Translations under genes and position numbers: made by a program
In this document: in pieces, positions 42,501-55,290 of the stretch
How positions within the stretch are numbered: the first letter of the stretch is position 1
Layout of the letters: every line of letters begins with the position of its first letter
Notes under the pieces: model-generated
What the model was told of the DNA's origin: nothing
What the model saw: only the letters and a program-made list of their open reading frames with translations
Databases searched by the model: none
Source of the DNA: Musa acuminata AAA Group
Lineage: Eukaryota; Streptophyta; Magnoliopsida; Zingiberales; Musaceae
Direction: 5' to 3'
NCBI RefSeq assembly: GCF_036884655.1
Contig: NC_088338.1
Location: 4,287,501-4,351,500, forward strand
Length of the DNA: 64,000 nucleotides

Positions 42501-43221
42501 TGTAAACCTGTGGTGAAGGCCTAGTGCAGATTGGGCTCATAGAGATTCAGCCGTCTGCTGTGTTCACTGATCATGAAGTATCAGTTCCCTTTTCTATTGC
42601 CCTGATTTGATAATCAGGATACAAAGAAATTAGAGTGTGATGTAGCTGCACTCTGTTGTTCACTGGGACCATCTTCATATGATTATTTCCTTGCCATTCT
42701 AATTAAGGAAGAACTAGTATCAGAAATCACGTGTGTGATCTGCATAATGCGACATGGCAGAACACTGCATGCTATAAGTATAGTTTTAAGTCTGGGATTG
42801 CACTAACGCTGTAACACATTGCTTTCTATGGTTGCTTGCCAGTATATCCTATTTTGTATTCAAGAATACTCACAAAACAGTTACAAAAGTCTTGCATTTA
42901 TCAAGTATATATGCTTACTGAAGTTTCCTAATTCTATATTTGTCATTGTTCTTATTTATTTATTTATTTTGTTTTTAAAGCGACTGCAGTGGTACTCTAT
43001 ATGTGCAATCTTCAACTAGCTATTGCTTACACGGTTGGTGTCAGTTATGCAGGTGACTCTACCTGATTTCATCACTTGATCTCATTAAATACATTGTTAA
43101 CCATAACCTTAACAACAATTTTGTTTTTCTAGTCCTCATTTTTCATGCTTTTCTGCGGAAGTTGACTCCAAGACGGATCCCGGGGGCTAACCAGCATGGA
43201 AGATTTCTGCAGAGAAGGTAA
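39591..43221 (+). CDS. PRA1H: PRA1 family protein, PRA1-H type
   Basis: Prenylated-Rab acceptor family membrane protein, a presumed regulator of Rab-dependent vesicle traffic in the endomembrane system. Deduced exons: 39591-40060, 40162-40301, 42981-43052 and 43133-43221; 771 nt, 256 aa. The N-terminus MAFASNPLSLSVTEPAFEAW and the segments LRETGYLEILDDR, FTLNPFAKLTPEDLSVGTPS and RVQENVRRYARNYALLSVIV match the plant H subgroup, which has a longer N-terminus than other PRA1 groups. Two hydrophobic double segments (about 140-180 and 205-240) form the PRA1 fold, and the tail ends RFLQRR. A SINE lies immediately inside intron 2 and has duplicated the donor site CTTG/GTGAGT. Intron 2 is 2.7 kb, the others under 110 bp. 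Confidence 0.93.
40308..40484 (-). mobile_element. tRNA-derived SINE
   Basis: On the minus strand a Pol III box A (TGGTCTAGCGGTGG, 40468-40455) is followed 44 nt later by a perfect box B (GGTTCGAAACC, 40424-40414), the layout of a tRNA-derived promoter. The element ends in a 16-nt A tail (T run at 40312-40327 on the plus strand). A 10-bp target duplication, CTTGGTGAGT, flanks it at 40298-40307 and 40485-40494. It has no tRNA-like 3' half or cloverleaf, so it is not a tRNA gene. Confidence 0.85.
41525..41925. repeat. Tandem repeat in PRA1-H intron 2, period 128-130 bp
   Basis: GTGCTTAG.AGT.GAAATAATG begins at 41545, 41675 and 41803, each followed by GTAGTGAGAAATGC and GATTCAAGGATTTCTTATT. Three copies with about 10% divergence and small indels. 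It contains open frames only by chance. Confidence 0.9.
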
Positions 43222-44333
<1,112 letters not shown>

Positions 44334-44339
44334 TAGTTA

Positions 44340-47300
44340 GTTATAATTCACTATGACAATACTATATCAGGACTAATGTTCTTTTATCTGTAAATGATCG
44401 AGGTTTGAAAAGTGGCTCGGGATAATCTTCCGGCCATCAAAACTTTGAGCTGTTGAGGCTCTCCCATGATTTAGATTAATTATGGATTAACTTTCATATG
44501 GAATATTCACAAGAATATTTTGAGAAGATTAAAGGATAGTTCAGATCAGTTATAAACCAGCCTCCTCTATAGAATATCCATTGAAATATTTTGAGAAGAT
44601 TAAAGAATGATTCAGATTAGTTATGGACCAGCCTCCCCCACTAGTTCTGATTGGTTACAAACTGTTCCCTCCATGATATCTACGTGAGGTACTCCTCTTC
44701 CTCTGAAGGTTAGTATAAAAACACACAAAAGGCTTCCAAAAGAAGCGAAGGAGAAAGAAGACCACTATAATAAAGTGGTTGATCTATCATCTTTGTGAAT
44801 GTCAAGCAATCATCTCCTCGTTCCTATCGAGGCATTCCTAAATCTCACCCAACAGATACAAACACTGGCTGATATAATAAAGTGGTCGCTCCGCTTCTGC
44901 CTCGGCCATACCACCAAGTGACATCACTACCTCAATTGCCGGTGATAATTCCTCAACCCTAGGTCTCGGTGTCTGTCGGAGTCCTGACTAATGGGTTATC
45001 AGCTCCCCCCAATCTTTCAAAACCCACCGAACCATCAACTGAGAAAGCCCCATGTTCCCCAACCGTGGAACTTGGTAGACGTCACCGCCACATTTTAGCT
45101 CTGATTGGGTCTAAGACTCACTCAACTGACTCAATAGTTGACTCCTTGAGAATCTGATCGCAACAAATGGACCGATGTTTAGAAGAAATGCACTGCAACT
45201 TCCACCAATTCAGAAGAGAAGGGCAGGTCGATTCTATGTCGGTCTGATCCCCGTTCCATTTATAACATACAAGAGGAACCAGTTCTCATAAGCTTTCATC
45301 TTATCGGACGCCTTAATGTGTCATGTCATCCCAACTACCTTAAGGAGATTAGCATAAGAGTGGTATGCTCATCTCAAATCTCACTCTGTTAGTTCTTTTG
45401 CTTAGCTAGTGAAAGAGTTCGAGTTGCACTTCCTCGGGAATGTATGCCCAAGGCCTATGGCCTCAATGCTTCTAGGATTAAGATAAGGCGAGGAGGAGAT
45501 ACTAGCAAATCTTGTTGATTGATTTACCAATGAGATCCTAAAAGTGGACAATGTCCACCCTTCACTCATGATCTAGTCCTTCATAATGGGGTTAAAGCTC
45601 TCCCATCTCTTCTTATTGCATTAGTACTTGCATTAGTACTCATGATCTAGTCCTTTAGTACGCTAGTGTCGTCCTAAAGGGCTTGAACCAACAAACATTC
45701 GAACAAGACTTAAATTCGAGTTCAAGATCTCTAACAATAAGGCCGAATATGAAGCACTTCTCTCAAGACTCCAGCTCGTACTAGAGCTCCAAGTTCAAGA
45801 ACTAATAGCGTTCAATGACTTTGAGCTAGTCGTGAGTCAAATAGAGGGAAGTTACGAAGATCGAGACACCATCATGATAAGATATCTCATCGAGGTACAA
45901 AAGTTGTCTCACAATTTCTCCCAACTCCAAGTACTTCAAATACCATGTGAAGAGAATACCGAGGTAGATGCCCTCACCCAACTGGCGTCCACTCGAGCTC
46001 CCAAGCCAAATTATCTATCGGTTAGGACCCTATCAAACCAAACCATCGCGTAGCTCAACATGGTTATGGTTGAGGCAGAACCGAGTTGGATGGATGAAAT
46101 CATACATTACAAGAAAGACGGAATACTCCCAACCAATCTAACTCAAAGAGTCAAGCACCACCAAGCTTGATATTGTCTAACTAATGGTCGCTTGTATCGT
46201 AGGTCTTTCAGCCAACTGCTCACGTGTTTAAATCCCCACGAGGCCGAAAGAGTACTTGCCGAGGTCCACGAGGGCATTTGTGGAGAGCACATTGGCAAGC
46301 AAACCCTTGCTTTTAAAGTGCTCTGATAAGGGTTCTACTGGCCAATACTATGCAAAGATACAATTGCATACACCTAAATATGTTGCAGGTGTTAGGAATT
46401 TGCTCAAGTACCAAGACAACTGATAGTTCCCTTAAATCCAGTCGACTATGGGTGATTGTTCGCTTAGTGGGGAATGGACCTTTTCGAGCCCTTCCCACTT
46501 GTCTTGGACCAACGAAGATTCATCATCGTAGGGGTCAACTACTTCACAAAATGGGTGAAGGCCAAACCACTAGCATCAATAACTGAGAGACCTGTCAAAG
46601 GATTCATATGGAGGAACATTATCACTTGCTTCGGGATACTAAAGGCCCTTATCACAGACAATGAGACTCAATTCAACAATCCAAAGTTCAAAGAGTTCTG
46701 CCAATATTATATAATCCAATTAGATTCAGCTTAGTGGCTCACCCCCAAACTAATGGTCTTTCCGAAGTCACCATTCAAGCTATCCTCGAGGGCCTCAAAC
46801 ATCAAGTCATCGGATCAAAGGGCACCTGGGTGGATGAGCTGTCAAGAATCTTGTGCGCCTCCCCAATGACACCAAAGACAGGGTCGAGAGAATCTCCTTT
46901 TAGCCTAGCCTATGGTACAGAGGTCATCTTACCCCATGAGGTAATCTTCCCGATGCCCCCATGTTGAAAACTTTGACGAAGAAACTTTCGAGATTAGACT
47001 GAGTTAAGCTCGATTTGATAGATGAGGTTAGAACCACTGCACATCTACAAGTTCTGAGATACAAGAAGGCGATGGCCAAGCTCTACGACCAAGGTGTTTG
47101 ATCCCAAGGCATTCAATTAGGAGACTTGGTGTTGCGTATAGTTGAGATGATCGACCCCACCCACTCCCAAGGAAAGCTAGCACCAAACTGGGGAGCCTTA
47201 TCGGGTCATTGAAGTCATCCGAGATGGGACATATCACCTCAGTACAACAGAAGGAAGAACATTACCAAGAACATGGTATATCTCCAACCTAAAAAAAATT

Positions 47301-47350
47301 TATTTGTAAAGGCCTCTAGAGGGGGAAGGGTTTTATCGAGGCACTATTTA
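44340..47350 (+). mobile_element. Decayed Ty3/gypsy retrotransposon, Tat-type
   Basis: The 5' part looks LTR-like: two diverged 80-bp repeats with GAATATTTTGAGAAGATTAA (about 44500-44640) and a TATA-like GTATAAAAACAC at about 44713. Pol fragments follow in order. RNase H: about 45700-46050, with SNNKAEYEALLSRLQLVLEL and IPCEENTEVDALTQLAS. Integrase zinc finger: about 46230-46320, with EVHEGICGEHIGKQTLAFKV. Integrase core: about 46475-46970, with RRFIIVGVNYFTKWVKAKPL, ITDNETQFNNPKFKEFC and AHPQTNGLSEVTI. The pol C-terminus reads LGDLVLRIVEM and GTYHLSTTEGRTLPRTWYIS. Stops and frameshifts separate the fragments, so it is dead. Reverse transcriptase was not recognised and no right LTR was found. 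Confidence 0.85.
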
Positions 47351-47462
47351 AGTCGAGAGAAAGTGTTTTTAAAAAAAGAGAAAATAATTACAATAGACAA
47401 AGTAGGCCCCTATAAGTAAACTTGGGTGTTGATCTACAAAAAGAGAAGAAAAAGAGACATCA

Positions 47463-47672
47463 TCAGGCACTAGGCGAAGAATCGAGACTGTCATCAAAAG
47501 CAACTTGGCTTTCCATTGGAACGTCTTGATCCTCGGGACAGTCAGCAAATGGGTCTTCCTCAAGTTCCAGTCTAGGGTACCATGCTTTGAAGCACGCTAA
47601 AGCAATCAAATACCCAAATTTATAGGAGGCCACCCTTATACATTTTGAGTCACTGTCATTTGTACGTGGCAA
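47463..47672 (-). other. Antisense open frame downstream of gypsy pol
   Basis: A 69-codon frame with FKAWYPRLELEEDPFADCPE and an acidic tail. It lies just 3' of pol on the opposite strand, where some Tat-lineage elements carry an antisense reading frame. It may be part of the same element or a chance frame. Confidence 0.3.
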
Positions 47673-47686
47673 GTGGTGTCTCCAAG

Positions 47687-48718
47687 GGATAATTATATAT
47701 TACCCTTCCATAGTTATACCTTTTTAGTATCTCGATCCCTAAACTTACAAAATTTATATTGAAATCATATAATTATAAAAGTGAAACATTTAACCATATT
47801 TATTCTAACACTATCGACTTTACCGATAGAAGATACAGCACGTGATAGCATATGCATGAATGACTCGAAAATGATGGGAAAAAAAATAATTTTAATAGTG
47901 GTGGTGGATGGTGGTACCGTGGGTGATTGTTATGGTAGTGATCGACGAGAATGATGTGATGGTCGGCCTTGCTGATATCAATTTAAATATCGACGACATG
48001 GAGGAAGAGGAGGTAGAGCGATGCGGTGCCGATGGAGGAAGAGAAGGCATCTACGTCGGTGCTACATCGCTCTACCTCTTGTTCCTCTTTCGACAATGTA
48101 GTGGTCATCGAGAACGAAGAGGAGATAGAGCAGTGTAGTGTCGACACAGAGGAGGCAGTGCGGTGACCGGCGAGAACAAAAAGGAGGCAAAGCAGTGCGA
48201 CATCGACGTAGATGCCTCATCTGCCTCCTCTTTCTCCTTTGGTATCGTACTGCTTTGCCTCATCTTCATTCTCGCCGACCATCACACCATTCAATGTAGC
48301 ACTGCATTGCCTCCTCTTCGTTCTCGCCGACTACTGCATCGTTAGAAGAGGAGGCAGATCGGTGTGACTCCAACGTAGATGCCTCACCGCTTTGTTTCCT
48401 ATTCTTCCTCATTATCGATGTTCGAATCGACATCGGTAAAGTCGATCATCTCATCATTCTCATCAACCACCACCACAACAATTACCCATGATGCTATTAT
48501 TCATCACCATAATTGAAATTATCTTTATGTCTATTATTTTTATATCATTTATACATGCATAATCATATGCTGTATCTTTCGTTTATAAAGTTGACAATAT
48601 TAGGATAAATAAGATTAAATATTTTAATTTTATAATTATAAAAAATTAATATAATTTTTTTTAAATATAAGGAACAGAATATTAAAGAAATTTAACTATA
48701 AAGAATAATCTATAATGA
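47687..48718. mobile_element. Non-autonomous DNA element with TIRs of about 190 bp
   Basis: The left end (47687-47880) and the reverse complement of the right end (48525-48718) match over most of their length, with shared blocks such as TATTTATTCTAACACTATCGA versus TATTTATCCTAATATTGTCAA and GATACAGCACGTGATAGCAT versus GATACAGCATATGATTATGC. The interior (about 47900-48500) is GC-richer and itself full of GAGGAGG/CCTCCTC repeats with CATCTACG/CGTAGATG in both orientations. Long TIRs suggest a Mutator-like or foldback element. Exact termini and target duplication are not settled. The left-end sequence also occurs at 63895-64000. Confidence 0.7.
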
Positions 48719-49731
48719 GTTGTGTCACCAAAAGATGAGCTAGCCATCGCAGGACTACGTTAGGGGATGGTTACGATGAAAGTACAGGCCAAGGATGCGA
48801 GAATCCACCAAAGACCTCATCCTCGGTGATGAGGTTCTCGGTGCGGGGTTGCTCCACGGAGACAAGACATCAAGGGTTGGTGCTGCGCTCCATGGAAAGG
48901 GTCTCGATACTATTGACAAGCGACAATGACAACAATGAGTTGACCGCCAAAGACGATGAGACTTGAGAGAAATTATCCTTGAGAAAGAGGAGTCAACATC
49001 GTTGACAGAGAGGGCGGAAACAATGAAAGAAGAAAGGGAAGATCAACAGCACCGGAGATAGCGAGAGAGAGAGAGAGCGAGCGGCGACTGCGACGAAAGG
49101 CAGAGAGAGAGGCCATCAGCCGTGGAATGACCAGGCAAAGTTTAAAGCTGTCTGGCTTGTTATGCTCATCGCGTCCACTGGATTCAAACATGTCGACTGC
49201 ACGCCAAGCCAAACCCATATTCTTCCTGCCATTAATGGTTAAAAAGAGGGATCAAAAGATCAATGATCCACAGCTGATTAAACCGAACTGTTCTTTGAGA
49301 TGCATTGTTCGCAAGAATATGAAATTTAAACCCGATACAACCGAAAATACAATGATCGATCACCTAGCATTTTTGGTGAAGGCTGTCATCCCGATGATGC
49401 AGAACTCTTCCTAAGTAGGTTGAAGGAAGCATATCGACACACAAAAGCTTATGCTGCCTTCTAACTTTCGAAACCAGGGACGCCTACAGTCAATTCGCCT
49501 TTCACCAGCGCAGTCCAAGGCACAACAGTCTGTGGGATTCTTGACAGAATTTATGAGTGACAATTTGACAAACTTGCCAAAATGATGGATCTACAACACA
49601 TGAGAACATGAAGAACTCATGCAACCAAGATGAACCATGTTATATAATTCATGTGGTCGCAGGCACTGATATCTATCATGGTCATCGATAATAGAACAGA
49701 TACCAGAATGATTTACAGTAATGCTGCTGAA
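48719..49731. other. Spacer downstream of the RRM gene
   Basis: Holds a purine-rich (GA)n patch at about 49060-49110 and probably the 3' UTR of the RRM gene. No gene recognised. Confidence 0.45.
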
Positions 49732-52700
49732 TTAACTCCCTGAAGCAACCTTTCTGCTGTACTTGGAGAACACACCGGTTAGTATCGTCTTCTCCTTGAT
49801 TTTTAACCTGAAACATTTATAAACATATTCAATATGTAGAATGGACATTGTGATTCCTATAAACAAAAGGAATTTGGTTAGCAATTATAGAGATGTACCT
49901 GGCCACTGAACCAGGTAAGCTCGGTTTTGAAGCCTTCACTAAGTATGTTTTGACTGCCTTCTTTTTTGAAGATGTCTTTTTCTGCTGTTTCTGCATTGGA
50001 GGCACAGAATTATTCAGGCCTGAAGTTTTTATCATTGTCTTGCTTTCATTATCCACATTATCTGTAACCGGGATGTTAAGATGTTCTCTCTCTTCGAAAT
50101 GTGTCAACAGACTCTCCTTTTTTCTCTTGGGTGACGTTGCTGCTTCAGACTCTTCTATTACTTTTGTACCAACAGCTACATCATCAAATGCCCTCTCTTG
50201 GACGTCGGATGTTATCATATCTCCTGCCTCTCTGGAATTTGGTTGAGTAAACCCCAGAGCATCATCATCGCATTGCTCCGAGGAGTTGGAAGTACCATGC
50301 GGGCTTATGACATCACAGGCAATCTGTTTCTCCACTTTACCAAAACACACACTTCTCCTGGAATATACTTGTACAAACCTGAGACAAAGAAGGATGGATA
50401 TGCTTACTCTATTGTCATTAAAAGACACTTCTCCTTTGAAAGCATGCACCCAAAGTTATCAACCTTAATACAATATCAAGCAGAAATAGAGCAAATGGAA
50501 CCTCTGTCCGTCCAAAGCATTGTTTTGATGGAATGCATATGAGAAGATCATAATGTGATGGGAATCATTAGAACCAAGCAAGTCAAAGATTAACACATGG
50601 TAACTTTGAGCTTTGAGTTTAAGAGTAGATACAATTCATACCTTAGGTAACTAGTAGAAGATTATGGATGGCTGCTATAATCTAAAGTATGTTCCATCTT
50701 TTAAAAAAGAATTCTCACCTTTAAACATCATAATGATTATCAGGAAAAACAAATTTAACCTTGAGAATTGCTCATGAATGAATGAAAAAAAGAAACAACC
50801 TCCACTTAAAAAATGTTGCAACACATATTAAAATTATATAAAATTGTCATGGATTGAGCGACTTGGTAACCATCAGAACATATTCTATTCCTGATATTCA
50901 AAGTGGAATATAACTGAACTGATAAAATAATTCTAAATTATAATAATTCAATTGATATATTCAAAATGAATAACAAAATCCACCTCTAGAACTTCAAATC
51001 TATTGGTTAGCTTGTTTCCACAAAACTGCTTACATAATAGTGAACTATTGATTGCATTTGAATGTCCTCTTGATTATCAACATTGACAGATCGAGCCTAA
51101 TTCATGCCTTGCCTTCATCTAATTCATGCTGGGGTGACACCCAGGAATGCAATTTTCTCTAACTCGGCCAAGATAGTCCTATTTATAAATACATAGGAGA
51201 CACATTGACCTGCTTAATGAACCTCAATGCCACTATTACCAATTTTTTTAATCACATTCTTCTTGTACTTCAAAAAATACACTAAGGATCATCTTAGTGC
51301 CTCTCACCTGATGCTAATCATACAAAAGATGTTTGATTGTGAGTTTCTAGCTTCTCTACATACAAGGATCATTAGCATGGCAAAATCTCATGAGTGACTA
51401 GCTGTAGAGATGGTTGCTACCTTACCTTTGTATGGCAGAACATCATGGTCATATTCAATGGACTGCCATCAAAATTTTTCAGCTGAATTATATATTCTAT
51501 TAGTGATGCCTAAGATTCAGTACAAACTTCTGGCATTTGGAAATGAATGGAAGCTTAACTTTTACCATTTAACATCATACACAATTAGATTCATCTCTTA
51601 CACAGGGTGCTGCGTCCACTCCACGATCTTCTTTTTTTTTTTTTTAATATCAAGAATGACATCTCAGGCTGTGAGACACAGCAAATAAGAGATATTATTT
51701 AATTATTCAAGACAGGAGGAAGTAGCAAATAAGATGATAATGCTTAAAAATATTCGGGCAAGGAAGTCGCAATCGAAGAATGTGAACCTTTTAAAGAACA
51801 AAATAATATATTATGCTACATAAAGAATTGAACTAAAATTCACGTCAGCATAAATTAGCAAAGCTTAGAGGAGTCAGAATAAAGAAAAGGAAAAGCAAAG
51901 GTCAAGAGGGACTAAACATGAAATACTGATATTTTAGGACTAAGCCAGAATAATCATCAGAATGCAAGAAGGAACTATTTGGATCATCCCAATAGTAAAA
52001 GGAAAATACAAAATTATCTCTTATTTATTTAAAGGGCTTCTTGGATCTTGTATTTGACACAGTAAAATTATAAAGACAAAAGCATACCTACTAGCAGCCT
52101 CCTCAGATGCAAAGTCCACGAATGCAAAACCCTTGCAGATCGGCTCACGAGTTTTTTGGTTCCCAATAACTGCAGGACTTATACTAACAAGATCAGGAAA
52201 CCCTTGGAAAGCCCGCTGCAAATCTCTATGTATGTTCTTCTTCCTGGGAAGGTTCCGGACACGCACACGAAAACCACATGGAACTTCATCTGCTGCTGCA
52301 AATCCCCATTGCAATATATCAATATGAGCTTCAAAGGCAAACAAAAGGTGATGAACATAGAGAGATTGGAACCCTCTTGTAGTTCCTATTCTCTATTAAG
52401 TTTCTCTTACATATAAGTTTAAGAAGGAACACCATGATGATAAATTTTTCAGGAAGTAACTAAGTAGAATTTAGCATAAGAAAGTTGTGTGTATATGACC
52501 AAGAAACCAGGTAACTAATGTAGAAACATCACATGAAAGGTAAGTAGGACTGTAGGAGGATGTGTGAATTGGTCAAGTCATATTCAACTTGGGCAAAAGC
52601 AAAGCGCCCTCTGATGCTCTAAGAGGAGTATTATTATATCTCTTTGCCAATTACACCAAAGCACACAATCCAGTAAAGAAGTGCATATGGAGAGGATGTG

Positions 52701-53780
52701 TGAAGATAAGCAAATTAACACTGATGCCTTGTTCACTACATGAATTGGAAATCCTTTTGATGTTAAACTTTAAAGTACATTGAACAAAAGCAATTTAAAT
52801 TGAGATAACAGACAACTCGGACTTGCAAACAAGTATCAAGATACATATGAAGCAAAGAGTTGAAATGCCACCAAAGGATGATGCAACTAAAATTAGGGGG
52901 GCTTTTTTACTAAATTTTCTTGGATTGGAGGGGAATAAGCGTCAAATCGAGGGTTCTGGATTTAGACGAAGTACATCGAACAAAAGAAATTTAAATTGAG
53001 ATAACAGGTAACTTGGACTTGAAGACAAGTATCGAGATATATCTAAAGCAAAGGGTAAGGGTTGAGATGTTAGAAAGGATGACGCAACTAAAATTAGGGT
53101 TATTTGCTTGCTTTGCTTGGATTGGAGGGGAATAAGCATGAAATCGAGAGTTTTGGATTTAGACCAAGTGTTGTCCTTTGTTAATTGTTTTACTAAATTG
53201 TTCGATTGAGTGAAACTACATGGAGATTCCAAGAAACATCACCAACCGCCAAGCTGAAGCAAGAAGCACAGGAAATCGCAGTCGTACCCTTCAGTAACGG
53301 TTCTTGCTTCGCCTTGGCTGTGCCATCGCTCTTCGCGGGCTCGTTCTTGAGTTTATTGGCGCTGGCGAGCAGGACTTTCCTGCTCCGCTCCATCTCCTCC
53401 CACAGCTCATCCTCCAACCTGGTGTCGTACGCCCTCCCCTCTCCGAACCCGGCCGGCTTGTTACGGAGCCACTGCCTCATCTCTTGAAACGGCATCGCCG
53501 CTTCATCCCCGTCCTCCACCTCCTCCTCTTCCTCAGCCCCCTCCACCGACGCGTCATCTTCGTCCTCTGCTCCACTCTGCCGCCCCCGCCGCTGCCTCGA
53601 AGCGGAGAGCGGGAGCCAATGCCCTCTCCGCCGCTGGGAGGAGAGGGGAGGAGCGGCGGTGACGCGGCTGCCAAAGAGCAGCGGGTTGAGAGAGAGCGCA
53701 GGCGAAGAGATGGAAGGGCGGCGGCGGCGGAGGAGATGGGGAATGGCTGTAGCGAGGGAGCCGGCTCCCGTGCTCGTCAT
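49732..53780 (-). CDS. Organelle-targeted RRM RNA-binding protein
   Basis: Deduced exons (minus, 5' to 3'): 53780-53288, 52295-52088, 50378-49899 and 49807-49732; 1257 nt, 418 aa. The N-terminal 60-odd residues are Ser/Arg/Leu-rich and basic (LLRRRRPSISSPALSLNPLL), as expected of a plastid or mitochondrial transit peptide. An acidic region (about 70-95) and a conserved-looking segment with FQEMRQWLRNKPAGFGEGRA follow. One RRM comes next, with RNP2 RVRVRNLP and RNP1 KGFAFVDF, continuing across the third exon as SRFVQVYSRRSVCFGKVEKQ. The rest is a low-complexity Lys/Ser/Glu tail ending SKYSRKVASGS. It resembles a single-copy plant family of plastid RRM proteins, but I cannot name the gene. The acceptor of exon 2 is a CAGCAGCAG triplet, so proteins with none, one or two fewer residues are possible. 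The 5' half of the gene is GC-rich, the rest AT-rich. Confidence 0.85.
50379..52087 (-). other. Intron 2 of the RRM gene
   Basis: 1.7 kb of AT-rich intron. No embedded gene or clear transposon terminus was recognised. Confidence 0.7.
52296..53287 (-). other. Intron 1 of the RRM gene with a local duplication
   Basis: About 1 kb. GAACAAAAG.AATTTAAATTGAG followed by ATAACAG.CAACT.GGACTTG occurs at about 52782 and again at about 52978, with similar following sequence (GATGCAACTAAAATTAGGG versus GACGCAACTAAAATTAGGG and TTGGATTGGAGGGGAATAAG twice), so a stretch of about 195 bp is tandemly duplicated. Confidence 0.7.
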
Positions 53781-54726
53781 CCTTCCCCTCCCGATGGATC
53801 AGCCTCTCAATCTCTACTCTCACAAGCAAAACGAATCGCTGAGACCTCCTAAAAGATAATAGGTTGGTTATTAATATCGTTCTTATTTTAATTTTAATTC
53901 TGAAGCCTCATATAACTAACTCTTCGTTCCGTTCCAAAATAATAGGTAATATTTATTAATTAATGGGCAAATTTCCCTATTTTTTTATTTTCTTTTTGTA
54001 AAGCAACTCATTTTTTAACTACATCAAAATATAACTACATCAACTTATAGATATTATTAATCATAGTAATTAGTGGGTTAAAGTATTTGTGTGAATATGA
54101 TGTGGTAGTAAGGCTATCTGATTGAATGCTAATGACTGCTGCTAATTGCTATCTTTCGAAGTAATATGTTAATTGAGATGTACAAGGCTTAATCTAAAGT
54201 TTGTGGTTTCTTTTTAGGTTTAATTGACTAATGGCAACAGTGAAGAGGGATCCAAGCAAAACCTCAATACCCATCACAAATGGTTATTATCATGGTAGAT
54301 AGTTCTCTCCAAACACTTAATTAAAATGAAACACTCGACTCACGGGATGAGAAGTCTATCCAACATCCCATGTGGTAACAAGGGAAGTGGATCATGGTGT
54401 CAAACGTCTTGCTTGAGATTGACCAATAGATTTATAACTATTAGAATACCAATGATTAAGTTTAAACAAACTTCAATTAGGAAATCCCTAAATTAACCCT
54501 AATTAGAAAACCGGGTATAACTATTACTTTTATCATTCCAGTTTCTAACATCATATACCGTAGATAAAGTCACAAAATAACATTTTGACGCAAAAAGTAA
54601 GGCGCATTCTCTTACATCTGACACAAACGATGCAAGTGTTAGTATGATCGAAACCCATCTACCCTGTGAACTAAAGAACAAGAAGCAAAAAAAAAATGGG
54701 GAGAATGGAAAAAAGCTGTAGAGAAT
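53781..54726. other. Spacer upstream of the RRM gene
   Basis: AT-rich, no gene recognised. The promoter of the RRM gene should lie at its left end. Confidence 0.45.
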
Positions 54727-54828
54727 TTACTTGTCCCTCCCGTAACTGGTCATTCTTATGAAGTCTTCTGTCATATCTTCAGGAACAAGTTTGATGGCCA
54801 CCAAGCAATATGTGATCACCTTGGATTG
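54727..54828 (-). other. Possible terminal exon of unknown identity
   Basis: On the minus strand an acceptor-like ACATACAG is followed by 33 codons and a TAA: QSKVITYCLVAIKLVPEDMT then EDFIRMTSYGRDK. It looks protein-like for so AT-rich a region, but no upstream exon could be linked and I do not recognise the family. It could be a gene remnant or chance. Confidence 0.2.
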
Positions 54829-54940
54829 CTGTATGTCACAGATTCAGTAACAAGTACCAGCTTATTGTCTTGATTCTAGCTGTGGAAAAATAGTTAGCAG
54901 TAATGAAGCAATTAGCTTCCAATAAAAGTAATCCAAAGCT

Positions 54941-55290
54941 TAACCTTCAGAACTTTCCATAACAAGATTCAATAATCATTAAGAGAGTAGTAAAACAAAC
55001 AGTGGAACACAAAATAGCATAATGCAAAGAAATTTAGACTTAACGAGGCAAGTGAAGAGAAAGCAGATCAGATGCAGCAGCAAGTTTCTGGCTGTTGTCA
55101 CAACTAGATTAATAGATGGCAAGATGTAGTAATCTGAGGCTAACCTTCAAAATTTCCATTACCAAGATTCAATAATCATTAAGACAACATAAAAGCAAAA
55201 GGGGAAGCTAGCGAACAGAAAGCAGATCAAGCAAGATTCTGGTTATTGTGACACGTAGATAGAAGGATGAGAAGATCTAGTAATCTAAGC
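54941..55290. repeat. Tandem duplication of the SAM synthase 3' UTR
   Basis: TAACCTTCA.AA.TTTCCAT.AC followed by AAGATTCAATAATCATTAAG begins at 54941 and again at 55141 (period 200). Both continue through GAAAGCAGATCA and end with AGAT.TAGTAATCT.AG. The right copy ends at the SAM synthase stop codon (55285-55287), so the left one is a second copy of its 3' UTR. Confidence 0.8.

Noticed and set aside
49127..49414. 95-codon plus-strand frame
   Set aside because: No family resemblance; lies in spacer next to a (GA)n patch.
53304..53852. 182-codon plus-strand frame
   Set aside because: Antisense of exon 1 of the RRM gene.
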